Part shown: in pieces, positions 15,497-23,757 of the stretch
How the letters are laid out: each line of letters begins with the position of its first letter
How positions within the stretch are numbered: the first letter of the stretch is position 1
Assembly (NCBI GenBank): GCA_049889495.1
Contig: JBMHDH010000098.1
Location: 1-31,650, forward strand
Source: UBA685 sp049889495
Lineage (GTDB): Bacteria > Pseudomonadota > Alphaproteobacteria > Puniceispirillales > Puniceispirillaceae
Direction of reading: 5' to 3'
DNA: 31,650 nt
The notes under the pieces: generated by a model
Told to the model about the DNA's origin: nothing
The model's input: the letters and a program-made list of their open reading frames with translations, nothing else
Database searches by the model: none
Program-made: the position numbers and the translations under genes

Positions 15497-16345
15497 TTAT
15501 TGACAAGCGTTGAACATTGCGGCGTTTGTGTTGGTGAACGGATCTGGCGTCCAGCAGAATGTATTTGATTCACCCACAATTGTCACTTCAGCATTGGCAG
15601 CTGCGGTTGGTGATGTTTGCCCTGTCGAAAGAGCGCAGCGATATTCAATTGGTGATGTGCCTGTCACCTTGTTACAAACTGAGAAAGATACAGCTTGTTT
15701 CACGCCCCCACCTACATCAATGGAAAGCTGGCCATTCGTAGCAACAGCGTCCATTACATTTTCTTTTGACGTTGTTGAAAGCAGGAAGATAATCACATTG
15801 GTTGCTGGTGTGATGGCAGCTGTCAGATTGCCCCATGGCCGTGGCTCTGTGAAACATTCATCTAAGCCTGAACAGGCGCATGTGTAAAAGCCGAAATTGG
15901 CTTCTGAAACCGCTGCCACTGGGTTTTGACAAGCAACCATGATATTGCCGCGTGGGATTGAAATATTATCTTTTGCGGTACTGCCAATGTCATCAATCAA
16001 GCCATTCCCATCACATAATAAGCCGTTATTGTTAAAGGGGTTTGTCTTTTCATTCGCCACATTTACTTGGTTAATAATCCGATCGCGATAATCAGAACAC
16101 CAACTATTGGTGTCGAAACCTTGCGCAAAATCAGAACGCGCTGACAAATCAGAACGAAGCGCAATCACATCCACATCAATCGCTCTTTCAATGAAGCGTT
16201 GGGAATCGCCAGTGACAGAATCGCGTGTTGAATCAATATAGATTTGATAACCAGTGATACCAACAGCCGCCAGAATGCCAATAATTGCAACAACGACGAG
16301 CAATTCGATCAATGAAAACCCAGTATTTAACTTATGCAACCGCAT
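15497..16345 (-). CDS. Type IV prepilin-like protein, 282 aa, ten cysteines
   Basis: A short basic leader MRLHKLNTG is followed by FSLIELLVVVAIIGILAAVG, the class III signal cut by prepilin peptidase (PilD) between Gly9 and Phe10, with Glu5 of the mature chain present. The hydrophobic N-terminal helix would form the pilus core. The rest, about 245 residues, is longer than a standard major pilin or pseudopilin and has ten cysteines, including a CAC..C group (YTCACSGLDECF) and FCWTPDPF near the end. I chose ATG 16345 for its AGGGTGA site; a GTG at 16357 is also possible. No pilus assembly ATPase, platform or secretin gene is in the window, so it must use machinery encoded elsewhere. It is the first gene of the exported-protein cluster. 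Major pilin, minor pilin or pseudopilin cannot be decided here. Confidence 0.9.
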   Translation of the reverse strand: MRLHKLNTGFSLIELLVVVAIIGILAAVGITGYQIYIDSTRDSVTGDSQRFIERAIDVDVIALRSDLSARSDFAQGFDTNSWCSDYRDRIINQVNVANEKTNPFNNNGLLCDGNGLIDDIGSTAKDNISIPRGNIMVACQNPVAAVSEANFGFYTCACSGLDECFTEPRPWGNLTAAITPATNVIIFLLSTTSKENVMDAVATNGQLSIDVGGGVKQAVSFSVCNKVTGTSPIEYRCALSTGQTSPTAAANAEVTIVGESNTFCWTPDPFTNTNAAMFNACQ

Positions 16346-16379
16346 TATGGCATTCACCCTGGCACCTATAGACCTCGCG

Positions 16380-16407
16380 ATAATACTAAAATTCCATTCA
16401 TTAGCAA
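16380..16407 (-). promoter_or_regulatory. Predicted sigma70-type promoter for the prepilin gene
   Basis: On the minus strand, TTGCTA (16407-16402) and TATTAT (16385-16380) are 16 bp apart in the short gap after the MBL gene. Initiation near 16373 would give a leader of about 28 nt to ATG 16345. Matched by eye only. Confidence 0.5.
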
Positions 16408-16423
16408 GGTCTTATAAAACAAG

Positions 16424-17224
16424 CTATTTCACTTTTAATGTAATTTGCAAGCCATCAAAAGCAGGCGATACATGTGAAGGGGTCATTTTTTCCACCTCAT
16501 CATAATCAGACTCTAGCCCAAGATGCGTTAAATAGGCTTGTTTTGGCTGAACTCTCGAAATCCAATCAAGGGTTTGCGCAAGATGACTATGGGCTTGGTG
16601 GGTTTGCTCACGCAAAGCTTCAACAATCCATAAATCCACGCCAGAAAGTTTTTCAAAATTCTCATCTGGCATATCCACAACATCAGTGGAATAGCCGCAC
16701 ACCCCATTGAACAGAAATCCTAATGACGTGGCATTACCATGATCTTGATGCATGATATCAATTGTCACATCCCCAATCTGCAAGCTTTGCCCTGCCGCGA
16801 TGTCATGCATGTCTAAGGGCGGCTCGAAATAGGATGGTGAGGTTTCCAATTTGGTGAATAAATAAGGGAATCTTGTGACAATATCTGAACCGTGATGGGC
16901 TGTGGCATAAACAGGGATTTTAATCCGATCTGGCCAATAATAGGTGCGCACATCATCCAGTCCTGCAATATGATCTGAATGGGTATGGGTGATTAATAAA
17001 GCATCAATTTTTGATAATTGGTGCGGCAATAATTGATTGCGAATATCAGGGCCAGCATCCACCAAAATCGTTGTTGTGCTTGTTTGAACAAGCAAGGCAC
17101 AGCGCATCCGTCGGTTTTTGGAATTGGTTGGATCACAAGCCCCCCACCCTGCTCTACCAAGCGCTGGTACACCAACTGAAGTCCCGCAGCCTAAAATGGT
17201 GATTGTTAAATCTGATTGTGTCAT
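16424..17224 (-). CDS. MBL-fold metallohydrolase (PhnP-like)
   Basis: The 266-residue cytoplasmic enzyme belongs to the metallo-beta-lactamase superfamily, near PhnP and RNase Z-like phosphodiesterases. It opens with ITILGCGTSVGVPALG and has the metal motif THTHSDHIAGLDD, a central HQDHG, STDVVDMP for the bridging aspartate, and THLGLESDY near the end. The cysteine-bearing insert WGACDPTNSKNRRMRC matches the zinc-knuckle-like region of PhnP relatives. The exact substrate is unknown; a cyclic or nucleotide phosphodiester is likely from relatives. It starts 10 bp after tatD and is the last gene of the mltB-to-MBL run. metG-tatD-MBL is a common alphaproteobacterial order. Confidence 0.92.
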   Translation of the reverse strand: MTQSDLTITILGCGTSVGVPALGRAGWGACDPTNSKNRRMRCALLVQTSTTTILVDAGPDIRNQLLPHQLSKIDALLITHTHSDHIAGLDDVRTYYWPDRIKIPVYATAHHGSDIVTRFPYLFTKLETSPSYFEPPLDMHDIAAGQSLQIGDVTIDIMHQDHGNATSLGFLFNGVCGYSTDVVDMPDENFEKLSGVDLWIVEALREQTHQAHSHLAQTLDWISRVQPKQAYLTHLGLESDYDEVEKMTPSHVSPAFDGLQITLKVK

Positions 17225-17234
17225 CTGTGTTGGC

Positions 17235-18032
17235 TCATGCGCGCTCTAGGCTTAGTTTTGAGAACAGACGCAAAGCATTATCTGTTGTCTGCTCTGCCAA
17301 TCTTTCTACGGTTACGCCGCGCAATTCGGCTAAAAATTCTGCTGTATGACGCGCAAAAGCTGGTTCATTCTTTTTACCTCTCATCGGAACGGGCGCCAAG
17401 AAGGGCGCATCCGTTTCAACCAAAATCCGATCAAGCGGCACCGATTTGGCAACCTCTTGAATCTCGCTGGCTGATTTGAAGGTTACGATACCTGAAAAGC
17501 TGACGTAAAAGCCGATAGCCAAGGCCCGTCTTGCCAATTCCGCACCTGAGCTAAAGCAATGCAAGACACCGCGATAGGCCCCCTTTTGATATTCATCTTC
17601 CAAAATAGCCGCCATATCATCATCAGCGTCTCTGGCATGGATGATAATGGGCACATCAAGTTCCCTGGCCACTGTAATCTGGGCACGAAGGCTGTCAGCC
17701 TGTCTTTGGCGCGGGGCATTATCATAAAAATAATCAAGGCCCGCTTCACCAATTGCCACCACTTTTGGATGATCTGCGGCCTCTCGAATGGCATCTACAT
17801 CACAAGATAGAGGTTCATTTTCGGCTTCATGCGGGTGAATGCCAACCGAACACCACACATTTTCATAGGCGTCGGCTAAGGCCTTTGGCTGATCAGCGGT
17901 TGATAACTTCACACCAATGGTAATGATGGTTTTGATATCAGCTGCCTGTGCGCGTGCCAAAACATCATCAATTTGTTCAGCAAGATGCGGATAATCTAAA
18001 TGCGCATGGGTATCTATGAAATGCGGTGCCAT
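17235..18032 (-). CDS. tatD: TatD family metal-dependent hydrolase/DNase
   Basis: The 265-residue TIM-barrel enzyme has the TatD metal ligands: FIDTHAHLDYP at the N-terminus, GEAGLDYFY with the central Glu, IIHARDAD, HCFSSG and ETDAPFLAP near the end. TatD proteins are 3'-5' exonucleases or DNases acting in DNA repair and turnover, and some members deacylate D-aminoacyl-tRNA. The ATG shares one base with the metG stop (TGATG), implying coupled translation after metG. Length is standard. Which subgroup (TatD, YcfH or YjjV) it belongs to is uncertain; the position next to metG and holB favours the YcfH type. Confidence 0.93.
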   Translation of the reverse strand: MAPHFIDTHAHLDYPHLAEQIDDVLARAQAADIKTIITIGVKLSTADQPKALADAYENVWCSVGIHPHEAENEPLSCDVDAIREAADHPKVVAIGEAGLDYFYDNAPRQRQADSLRAQITVARELDVPIIIHARDADDDMAAILEDEYQKGAYRGVLHCFSSGAELARRALAIGFYVSFSGIVTFKSASEIQEVAKSVPLDRILVETDAPFLAPVPMRGKKNEPAFARHTAEFLAELRGVTVERLAEQTTDNALRLFSKLSLERA

Positions 18033-19564
18033 CAGCTATCCTGTTCTTCGGCAATAAAGCGCGGGAAGACAGCTTGCGGTTTTTCAATAATCACAGGCAA
18101 ATCAGCGCGACGTTTGCCTAAGCTATCAAACCCTCTGTTATCTTCAGGCACTTTTAACTGATCAAGCAAGACGGCTGCGGAATCAGGCATGATGGGTTGA
18201 AGCAGTATCGCAGAAGATCGGATGGCTTCCATTAACACCGCCAATACTTCTGCCATGCGCGCAGGGTCAGTTTTCTTCAAGGCCCATGGGGCTTGCGTGT
18301 CGATATAACGATTTGCTTGGCTGATCACATCCCAAATATGGCGCAACCCTTCATGGAATTGTTGTGCCAAAAACGCGTCTCTGACTTTTGGCAAAAGGCC
18401 ATCAATCTGAGCCAACATCTCTGCATCATCTGCATGGGGTGTTTCGGACACATTGGGATAGGCTCCATCCAGATTTTTCACGATTAGTGACTGTACCCGA
18501 TTGGATAAATTGCCAAGATCATTTGCCAAATCGCTATTGATACGTTGAATCATCGCTTGGCGAGAAAAATCGCCATCATTGCCAAATGGCACTTCACGCA
18601 ACATAAAATAGCGTGTTTGATCAAGGCCAAATTCATCAACAAGTGCATGGGGGTCAATCACATTACCAAGAGATTTTGAGATTTTCTGACCTTCATTGGT
18701 CCACCAGCCATGGGCATAAATGCGTTTGGGCAAGGGCAAATCCGCTGCCATCAAAAAAGCAGGCCAATAAACAGCGTGGAAACGGACAATATCTTTGCCA
18801 ACCATATGGACATTGGCTGGCCACCATTTACCATAGCTTGCCTCATCATCAAGCCACCCTGCGGCCGTCAGGTAATTGGTTAAGGCATCAAGCCAGACAT
18901 ACATCACATGATCATCATCACCTGGCACGGGCACGCCCCATTTAAAGCTGGCACGGCTGACAGACAGATCTTTTAATCCCCCTTTGACGAAGGATTTGAT
19001 CTCATTAAAACGGCTGGTTGGTGCCACAAAATCAGGGTTTTCCTCATAAAAAGCCAAAAGCTTATCTTCCCATTTGGAAAGATCAAAGAAATATGATGGC
19101 TCTTCTACCCATGATACAGGCGCACCTGTTGGGGCTTTGCCATCAACAATTTCGGTTTCCGTGTAAAAAGCTTCATCACGAACCGAGTACCAGCCAGCAT
19201 ATTTACCAAGATAAACATGGCCTCTATCGACAAGGCGTTGCCATAATTTTTGACAAGTCGCCTTATGCCTTTCTGATGTTGTGCGAATAAATTCATCATG
19301 GCTGTAATTCATACGCATCGCAAGATCTTGGAAATTTTGCGATACATGATCAGTGAAGTCTTGCGGCGCAATACCTGCTTTGCTTGCCGCCTCTTCGACC
19401 TTTTGACCATGTTCATCTGTGCCAGTTAAAAACTTTACATCGCACCCATCAAGGCGTTGAAACCGCGCCAAGACGTCGCATGCCAAAGTCGTATAGGCAT
19501 GACCGATATGTGGTTTATCATTCACATAATAAATAGGCGTCGTAATGTAAAAGCGATCAGTCAT
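18032..19564 (-). CDS. metG: Methionyl-tRNA synthetase
   Basis: The 510-residue class I synthetase charges tRNA-Met with methionine. It has the HIGH motif (PHIGHAYTT) and KISKS (EGQKISKSLGNV), plus FLTGTDEHGQKV and the WWTNEGQKI region. The connective-peptide segment (GKYAGWYSVRDEAFYTETE) lacks the four-cysteine zinc knuckle, so it is the zinc-free short type without the C-terminal tRNA-binding extension. ATG 19564 follows AGGGTCTG and starts MTDRFYITTPIYYV; the upstream in-frame start at 19618 adds 18 unlikely residues. holB ends 72 bp upstream, and tatD overlaps its stop by one base. Confidence 0.96.
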   Translation of the reverse strand: MTDRFYITTPIYYVNDKPHIGHAYTTLACDVLARFQRLDGCDVKFLTGTDEHGQKVEEAASKAGIAPQDFTDHVSQNFQDLAMRMNYSHDEFIRTTSERHKATCQKLWQRLVDRGHVYLGKYAGWYSVRDEAFYTETEIVDGKAPTGAPVSWVEEPSYFFDLSKWEDKLLAFYEENPDFVAPTSRFNEIKSFVKGGLKDLSVSRASFKWGVPVPGDDDHVMYVWLDALTNYLTAAGWLDDEASYGKWWPANVHMVGKDIVRFHAVYWPAFLMAADLPLPKRIYAHGWWTNEGQKISKSLGNVIDPHALVDEFGLDQTRYFMLREVPFGNDGDFSRQAMIQRINSDLANDLGNLSNRVQSLIVKNLDGAYPNVSETPHADDAEMLAQIDGLLPKVRDAFLAQQFHEGLRHIWDVISQANRYIDTQAPWALKKTDPARMAEVLAVLMEAIRSSAILLQPIMPDSAAVLLDQLKVPEDNRGFDSLGKRRADLPVIIEKPQAVFPRFIAEEQDS

Positions 19565-19636
19565 AATCAGACCCTGTCTAATAAAATTATCTGCCACAGC
19601 ATGAGGGGCAGTGGTCATAACGATACGATAAATAGC

Positions 19637-20722
19637 CTATTTCTGATGTGCAATGCTATGAATTTTATCAAAAAGAGACAGAAAGACAGATGCCATATCC
19701 AAATAGGCACGCGTGCCTTGTTGTAAGGCGCGATGCATTTCACCATGTAACTCTGCCAATGTGGCTGGTGGGGCGGACTTTGCCAAAAGCGTAATCAGTT
19801 CTGTTTCGCATGGCAAAAAGGCATCAGTCAGGTTTTGTGCCGCGCTTTGTAACGCCGCCGCAGATAAAAGCCGCGAGAAAGCTTGCGTGGCAATTGGCAA
19901 TAAGGCTTTTTGTTTCGCCGCCCCCCACCGTGAGCTAATCTCCAGCAAATGATGTGCTTTGCTATCTGATTTCGCGAGCACCAAACAGCTGGCTTGATAG
20001 AGATCAAGGGCATCTGTTTCAGATACTTGCAAAGCATAGCCAAGCGAGCCACCAGAAAATTGTGCCAATGCCTGAAGCGCATCATCATCTGCCTCAGGTA
20101 AATAGCGTTGCAAGATGGTCATTTGATCTAGCAAAGATAACGGATTAAATGGCAGATGACGACAACGCGAGCGAATGGTCGGTAAAACCGCACCAGCATT
20201 TGTGGCCAGCAATAAAATCACAGTCTTCTCAGGCGGCTCTTCAACGATTTTCAACATCGCATTTGCCCCTTGCACATTCACATCATCAAGGCTGTCAATG
20301 ATTGCCACACGCCAGCCGCCAGTGGCTGATTTATGGCTGAAAAAGGGGATGAGGCTTCGGATTTGTTCAACCTTAATCGCACCTGATTTGTTTTTTTCAT
20401 CTTGCACGGCAGAGATCGATAGAAAATCACCATGCGCACCCTGAATGACTTGACGGGCTGTATCTTGGTTGACTGTTTCTTGCGTTTCATCATAGCCCAT
20501 TGAAAAAGCAGGCTTATCCCCAAAAAGTGCCGATTGTGTATCATCATAGGCGATGATGGCAGCGGCTAATTGTTTGGCAAAATGCGCCTTGCCAATGCCA
20601 TTAGGGCCAGTCAACAACCACGCATGCGGCATGCGAGAGCCGACAAAGGCCTGCTCCACAGCCGCTTGCTGGGCCTTATGACCAACGAGTGGCTGCCACA
20701 TTATATTTGGATCAGCTTCCAT
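19637..20722 (-). CDS. holB: DNA polymerase III subunit delta'
   Basis: The 361-residue AAA+ protein is a stator subunit of the clamp loader. Residues 8-46 carry WQPLVGH and a P-loop-like GPNGIGKA, followed by DDVNVQGANAMLKIVEEPPE and IRSRCRHLPF; SRC is the clamp-loader arginine-finger motif that acts on the neighbouring subunit. The P-loop ends GKA rather than GKS/T, consistent with a subunit that does not need to hydrolyse ATP. The zinc-binding cysteines of E. coli delta' are not seen. The gene overlaps tmk by 11 bp. ATG 20722 lacks a clear ribosome site, and an in-frame ATG at 20701 (MWQPLVGH) is a possible alternative start. Confidence 0.93.
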   Translation of the reverse strand: MEADPNIMWQPLVGHKAQQAAVEQAFVGSRMPHAWLLTGPNGIGKAHFAKQLAAAIIAYDDTQSALFGDKPAFSMGYDETQETVNQDTARQVIQGAHGDFLSISAVQDEKNKSGAIKVEQIRSLIPFFSHKSATGGWRVAIIDSLDDVNVQGANAMLKIVEEPPEKTVILLLATNAGAVLPTIRSRCRHLPFNPLSLLDQMTILQRYLPEADDDALQALAQFSGGSLGYALQVSETDALDLYQASCLVLAKSDSKAHHLLEISSRWGAAKQKALLPIATQAFSRLLSAAALQSAAQNLTDAFLPCETELITLLAKSAPPATLAELHGEMHRALQQGTRAYLDMASVFLSLFDKIHSIAHQK

Positions 20723-21428
20723 GTGATGATGTTACATCTTGAGTGAGCCGTGACAAATGGGGTGTCAGATGGCTTTGAATTAATGCAAAAATCTTATCTT
20801 CGCTCTGGCTGGCATCAATGACAGAAAATCTGTTGGATTCGTTAGCAGCCAATGCTTTGTAGGAAGCAGAAACTTGTTTGTGAAAGGCAAGGCCTTTTGA
20901 TTCAAAGCGCGCTTCAATTTGCTCATCTCTTGACCCTGCGCGCGTGAGCCCCTCTTCTGGTGCCAAATCCAAAAGAAAGGTAATGTCAGGCACAAAATCC
21001 CCAATGCTGGCATGATGCAAATCACGCAACACACCGACATCAAAGCTGTTATCGGCAATGGTTTGATAGACAAAAGAGCTGTCTGAAAATCTGTCACAGA
21101 TCACAATCGCCCCGCGCGCCAAGGCAGGTGCGATCAGCCGCTCTATATGCTCGACACGCGATGCCAACATTAATAACGCTTCTGTCTTGGCCGTCATGCT
21201 ATCCGCCGCACCAGTCACAAGCAATTGTCGGATTGCTTCTGCCGAAGGCGTGCCACCAGGTTCGCGTGAAATCACAAGCTCTGTTTTCGGCATCACTTCA
21301 GAAAGCCAATTTTGCAAGGCACGGATTTGCGTTGATTTTCCAGATCCCTCGCCGCCTTCCAGCGTAATGAACAAGCCTTGTTTCGGCCTACCATTGGGGG
21401 ATTTATCTTTTGGCGTGTTCGCTGACAT
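20712..21428 (-). CDS. tmk: Thymidylate kinase
   Basis: The 238-residue enzyme phosphorylates dTMP to dTDP. It shows the P-loop GGEGSGKST (25-33), the DR[Y/F] region CDRFSDSSFVYQ, REPGGTP for dTMP binding, and the LID segment TRAGSRDEQIEARFE. ATG 21428 is chosen because GAGGG lies upstream and the gene then starts 4 bp after the dacA stop; a longer start inside dacA (21461) is less likely. It overlaps holB by 11 bp. tmk-holB-metG-tatD is a conserved bacterial block. The N-terminal extension of about 17 residues before GLFITLEGG is a little long but unremarkable. Confidence 0.96.
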   Translation of the reverse strand: MSANTPKDKSPNGRPKQGLFITLEGGEGSGKSTQIRALQNWLSEVMPKTELVISREPGGTPSAEAIRQLLVTGAADSMTAKTEALLMLASRVEHIERLIAPALARGAIVICDRFSDSSFVYQTIADNSFDVGVLRDLHHASIGDFVPDITFLLDLAPEEGLTRAGSRDEQIEARFESKGLAFHKQVSASYKALAANESNRFSVIDASQSEDKIFALIQSHLTPHLSRLTQDVTSSHGS

Positions 21429-21432
21429 TGCC

Positions 21433-22641
21433 TTAGCCCTCAGGGGTAAATGGCGAGCCAAATATCAAAAATTTCACAGCTTCGGTAATGCGATCTAAAA
21501 AGCCAAGTTCAGATACGGATTCAGCCGCTACCAACGGATAATTTTCACGCTTGCCATCATAATTTAGCGAAATGGTGCCAACTTGCTGGCCCTTTTTAAT
21601 CGGCGCAGGAATAGGATCAGACCAGTTCAGCGTTACCTTCAAATCACGACGCTCTTTGCGGTTCATAACTTTCACCACATCTTGGCCAGCCAGTAATTTC
21701 ACCCGTGCCTTGTTACCAAGCCAGACATTGGCTTCATCCACAACCACATCTTTTTGGTAAAAATCATATTCTTTAAATTCACGGAACATGAAATCCATCA
21801 CGCGCACAGATTCTTGGGCACGTTCATTTTTTGATGCCATCCCATTTAACACCATGACAACACGCTGATTGCCGCGCTTTGAGGTGCCAACCAGACCATA
21901 GCCTGATTCACTGGTATGGCCTGTCTTTAGGCCATCTGCGCTATTATCTTTATATAGCAGAGGGTTACGGTTGCCTTGTTTGATATTGTTATAGGTGTAA
22001 TTTTTTACAGCAAAGACAGGATATAGCTCTGGATAGGTATCTGATGGGAAATTTTTTAACATCGCAGTGGTCAGGATATTTAGATCGCGCGCGGTGGTGG
22101 TTAAATCAGGATCTGGCCATCCTGTAGCATTACGAAAGACCGTATTCATCATGCCCAATTCACGCGCTTTATCATTCATTTCATCTGCAAAGGCTTCTTC
22201 AGATCCCGAAAAGCCCTCTGCTAGCGCGATGGCAGCATCATTACCAGATTGAATGATGATGCCAGCCAGTAATTCACGCATTGTGACAGAAGAGCCTGGG
22301 TCCAAGAACATGCGAGAACCACCTTTTTTCCAAGCGCGTTCAGAGACAATAAATGTATCATCAAGGGACAAAGAGCCATCTGCAATGCGTTCAAACGCCA
22401 AATAAACAGTCATAATCTTTGCCATAGAGGCAGGCTTCATGGGCTGATCACCATTTTTATCAAGCAACACGCGCCCTGAATTATAATCAGTGACATAGGC
22501 ATATTCTGCTACAGTTTGCATCGGCTCTTGCGAGACAGCCTGTTTAATGGAAAAACTCAAGAAAAAAGCAAATGCGAGAGCTGCCAACCATATTGTTTGA
22601 CGATATGTTACCAATGGAGAAATTGCTTTTGCGCCACTCAT
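21433..22641 (-). CDS. dacA: D-alanyl-D-alanine carboxypeptidase (penicillin-binding protein 5/6 type)
   Basis: The protein of about 402 residues removes the terminal D-Ala from peptidoglycan pentapeptides in the periplasm. An N-terminal hydrophobic segment (IWLAALAFAFFLSFSI) acts as signal peptide. Catalytic motifs are SMAK (nucleophile Ser72), SGN (132-134) and KTG (239-241). A beta-rich PBP5 C-terminal domain follows, and the last 20 or so residues (ITEAVKFLIFGSPF) form the expected amphipathic membrane-anchoring helix. Start is ambiguous: ATG 22641 has AAGGA 11 nt upstream, ATG 22665 has none. rlpA lies upstream and tmk begins 4 bp downstream. Confidence 0.94.
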   Translation of the reverse strand: MSGAKAISPLVTYRQTIWLAALAFAFFLSFSIKQAVSQEPMQTVAEYAYVTDYNSGRVLLDKNGDQPMKPASMAKIMTVYLAFERIADGSLSLDDTFIVSERAWKKGGSRMFLDPGSSVTMRELLAGIIIQSGNDAAIALAEGFSGSEEAFADEMNDKARELGMMNTVFRNATGWPDPDLTTTARDLNILTTAMLKNFPSDTYPELYPVFAVKNYTYNNIKQGNRNPLLYKDNSADGLKTGHTSESGYGLVGTSKRGNQRVVMVLNGMASKNERAQESVRVMDFMFREFKEYDFYQKDVVVDEANVWLGNKARVKLLAGQDVVKVMNRKERRDLKVTLNWSDPIPAPIKKGQQVGTISLNYDGKRENYPLVAAESVSELGFLDRITEAVKFLIFGSPFTPEG

Positions 22642-22708
22642 GGTTTTACCATTCCTTTTTTTCATCTAGCCAATGATGCGTTTCACTTAATTTTTGTCAG
22701 GGGCGTGA

Positions 22709-23731
22709 TTAATCAACCACAATCCGTGCCCCTTTAAAGCCTTGCTGATAGACATCTGCCAACAAAAGATCTGCTGCTTCGACTGTTGTAACAGGGCCAA
22801 GACGTGTCCGATAGAGGGTTTGTCCATCTTTTAAGGCTGGTGTGACCTGACCTTTGGCAATCGCAGATAATCGTTTTAACACAGATTTGGCGTTATCTTC
22901 ACTATGGAACGCGCCAATTTGCACCCATATATCTGTTTCAATTGGTTGAGTTTGAATAACCTCTCCCACCCGATTTTGTGACAATAACTCTAGCGCTGAT
23001 TGACCAGGGGCCTTTTTCACTGCCGTTGCTTTGGTGGTGCGCGCTGTTAATTTTACCGTTGGTTTTGCCGCCCCGTTACTGGTGGGCAAAGCTTCGTCAA
23101 AATCACCTGTTGGGAATTGCCCTTCTTTGGCCAATCGTTCCAATTTCAAGGATTGTTCTGTTAAAATTTGAACGCGCACTCTGGCGATACCGCTATCTTT
23201 ATAGCCGATAAGACGTGCCGCTTCTCTTGAAAGATCGATAATACGCCCTGATACGAATGGGCCACGATCATTGACACGCACCACAAGTGATTTGCCATTA
23301 TCAAGATTGGTCACCCTTACAACAGAGGGCATGGGTAATGTCTTATGAGCAGCTGATACTTTATTAGGGTCAAAAATCTCGCCATTGGCGGTTAATCTGC
23401 CAGCAAATTCATCACCATACCAAGACCCCACCCCTGTCTCATCATATTTCAAATTACGTTCGGGGTAATACCAAACACCAGCCACTTGATACGGGTCGCC
23501 AACCTTATAACGAGGGGCAGATTGCACAGATGGCGGGTTGGCAATGGATTCAGCCTTTTCTTGTTGTCTTTGTGATTTTTGCGCCAGATTAATGGCCAAT
23601 TCGGCTGCGCCACATCCTGATAAAAACAAACAAAGACCAATCATAGACACACATGTCTTTGTCAATGAAAATGGCCGCCAGTTGCGTGTCGAATGACGGG
23701 CTTGCATGGTCATAAACGGGTAAGAAGTCAT
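22709..23731 (-). CDS. rlpA: RlpA-type septal lytic transglycosylase lipoprotein
   Basis: The 340-residue product has a lipobox (LSGC, Cys40), a double-psi beta-barrel at about 101-190 (GVGSWYGDEFAGRLTANGE, VVRVNDRGPFVSGRIIDLS) and a C-terminal SPOR domain from about 265 (IWVQIGAFHSEDNAKSVL). RlpA proteins cleave naked glycan strands at the division septum, and SPOR domains bind stripped septal peptidoglycan. A Lys/Thr/Ala linker joins the two. ATG 23731 gives the longest product, with AGGA 12 nt upstream; ATG 23713 is an alternative. It sits between mltB and dacA, forming a three-gene peptidoglycan-processing block. Confidence 0.94.
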   Translation of the reverse strand: MTSYPFMTMQARHSTRNWRPFSLTKTCVSMIGLCLFLSGCGAAELAINLAQKSQRQQEKAESIANPPSVQSAPRYKVGDPYQVAGVWYYPERNLKYDETGVGSWYGDEFAGRLTANGEIFDPNKVSAAHKTLPMPSVVRVTNLDNGKSLVVRVNDRGPFVSGRIIDLSREAARLIGYKDSGIARVRVQILTEQSLKLERLAKEGQFPTGDFDEALPTSNGAAKPTVKLTARTTKATAVKKAPGQSALELLSQNRVGEVIQTQPIETDIWVQIGAFHSEDNAKSVLKRLSAIAKGQVTPALKDGQTLYRTRLGPVTTVEAADLLLADVYQQGFKGARIVVD

Positions 23732-23757
23732 TTTGTGGCTAGGTCCTGTTGTAACGA

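Noticed and set aside
15510..15887. Plus-strand 125-codon frame inside the prepilin gene
   Set aside because: It is antisense to a protein with clear prepilin features and has no ribosome site or family pattern.
12310..16345. Recent mobile element or prophage carrying the exported cluster
   Set aside because: No integrase, transposase, flanking repeats or tRNA junction is seen; codon style looks similar to neighbours by eye.
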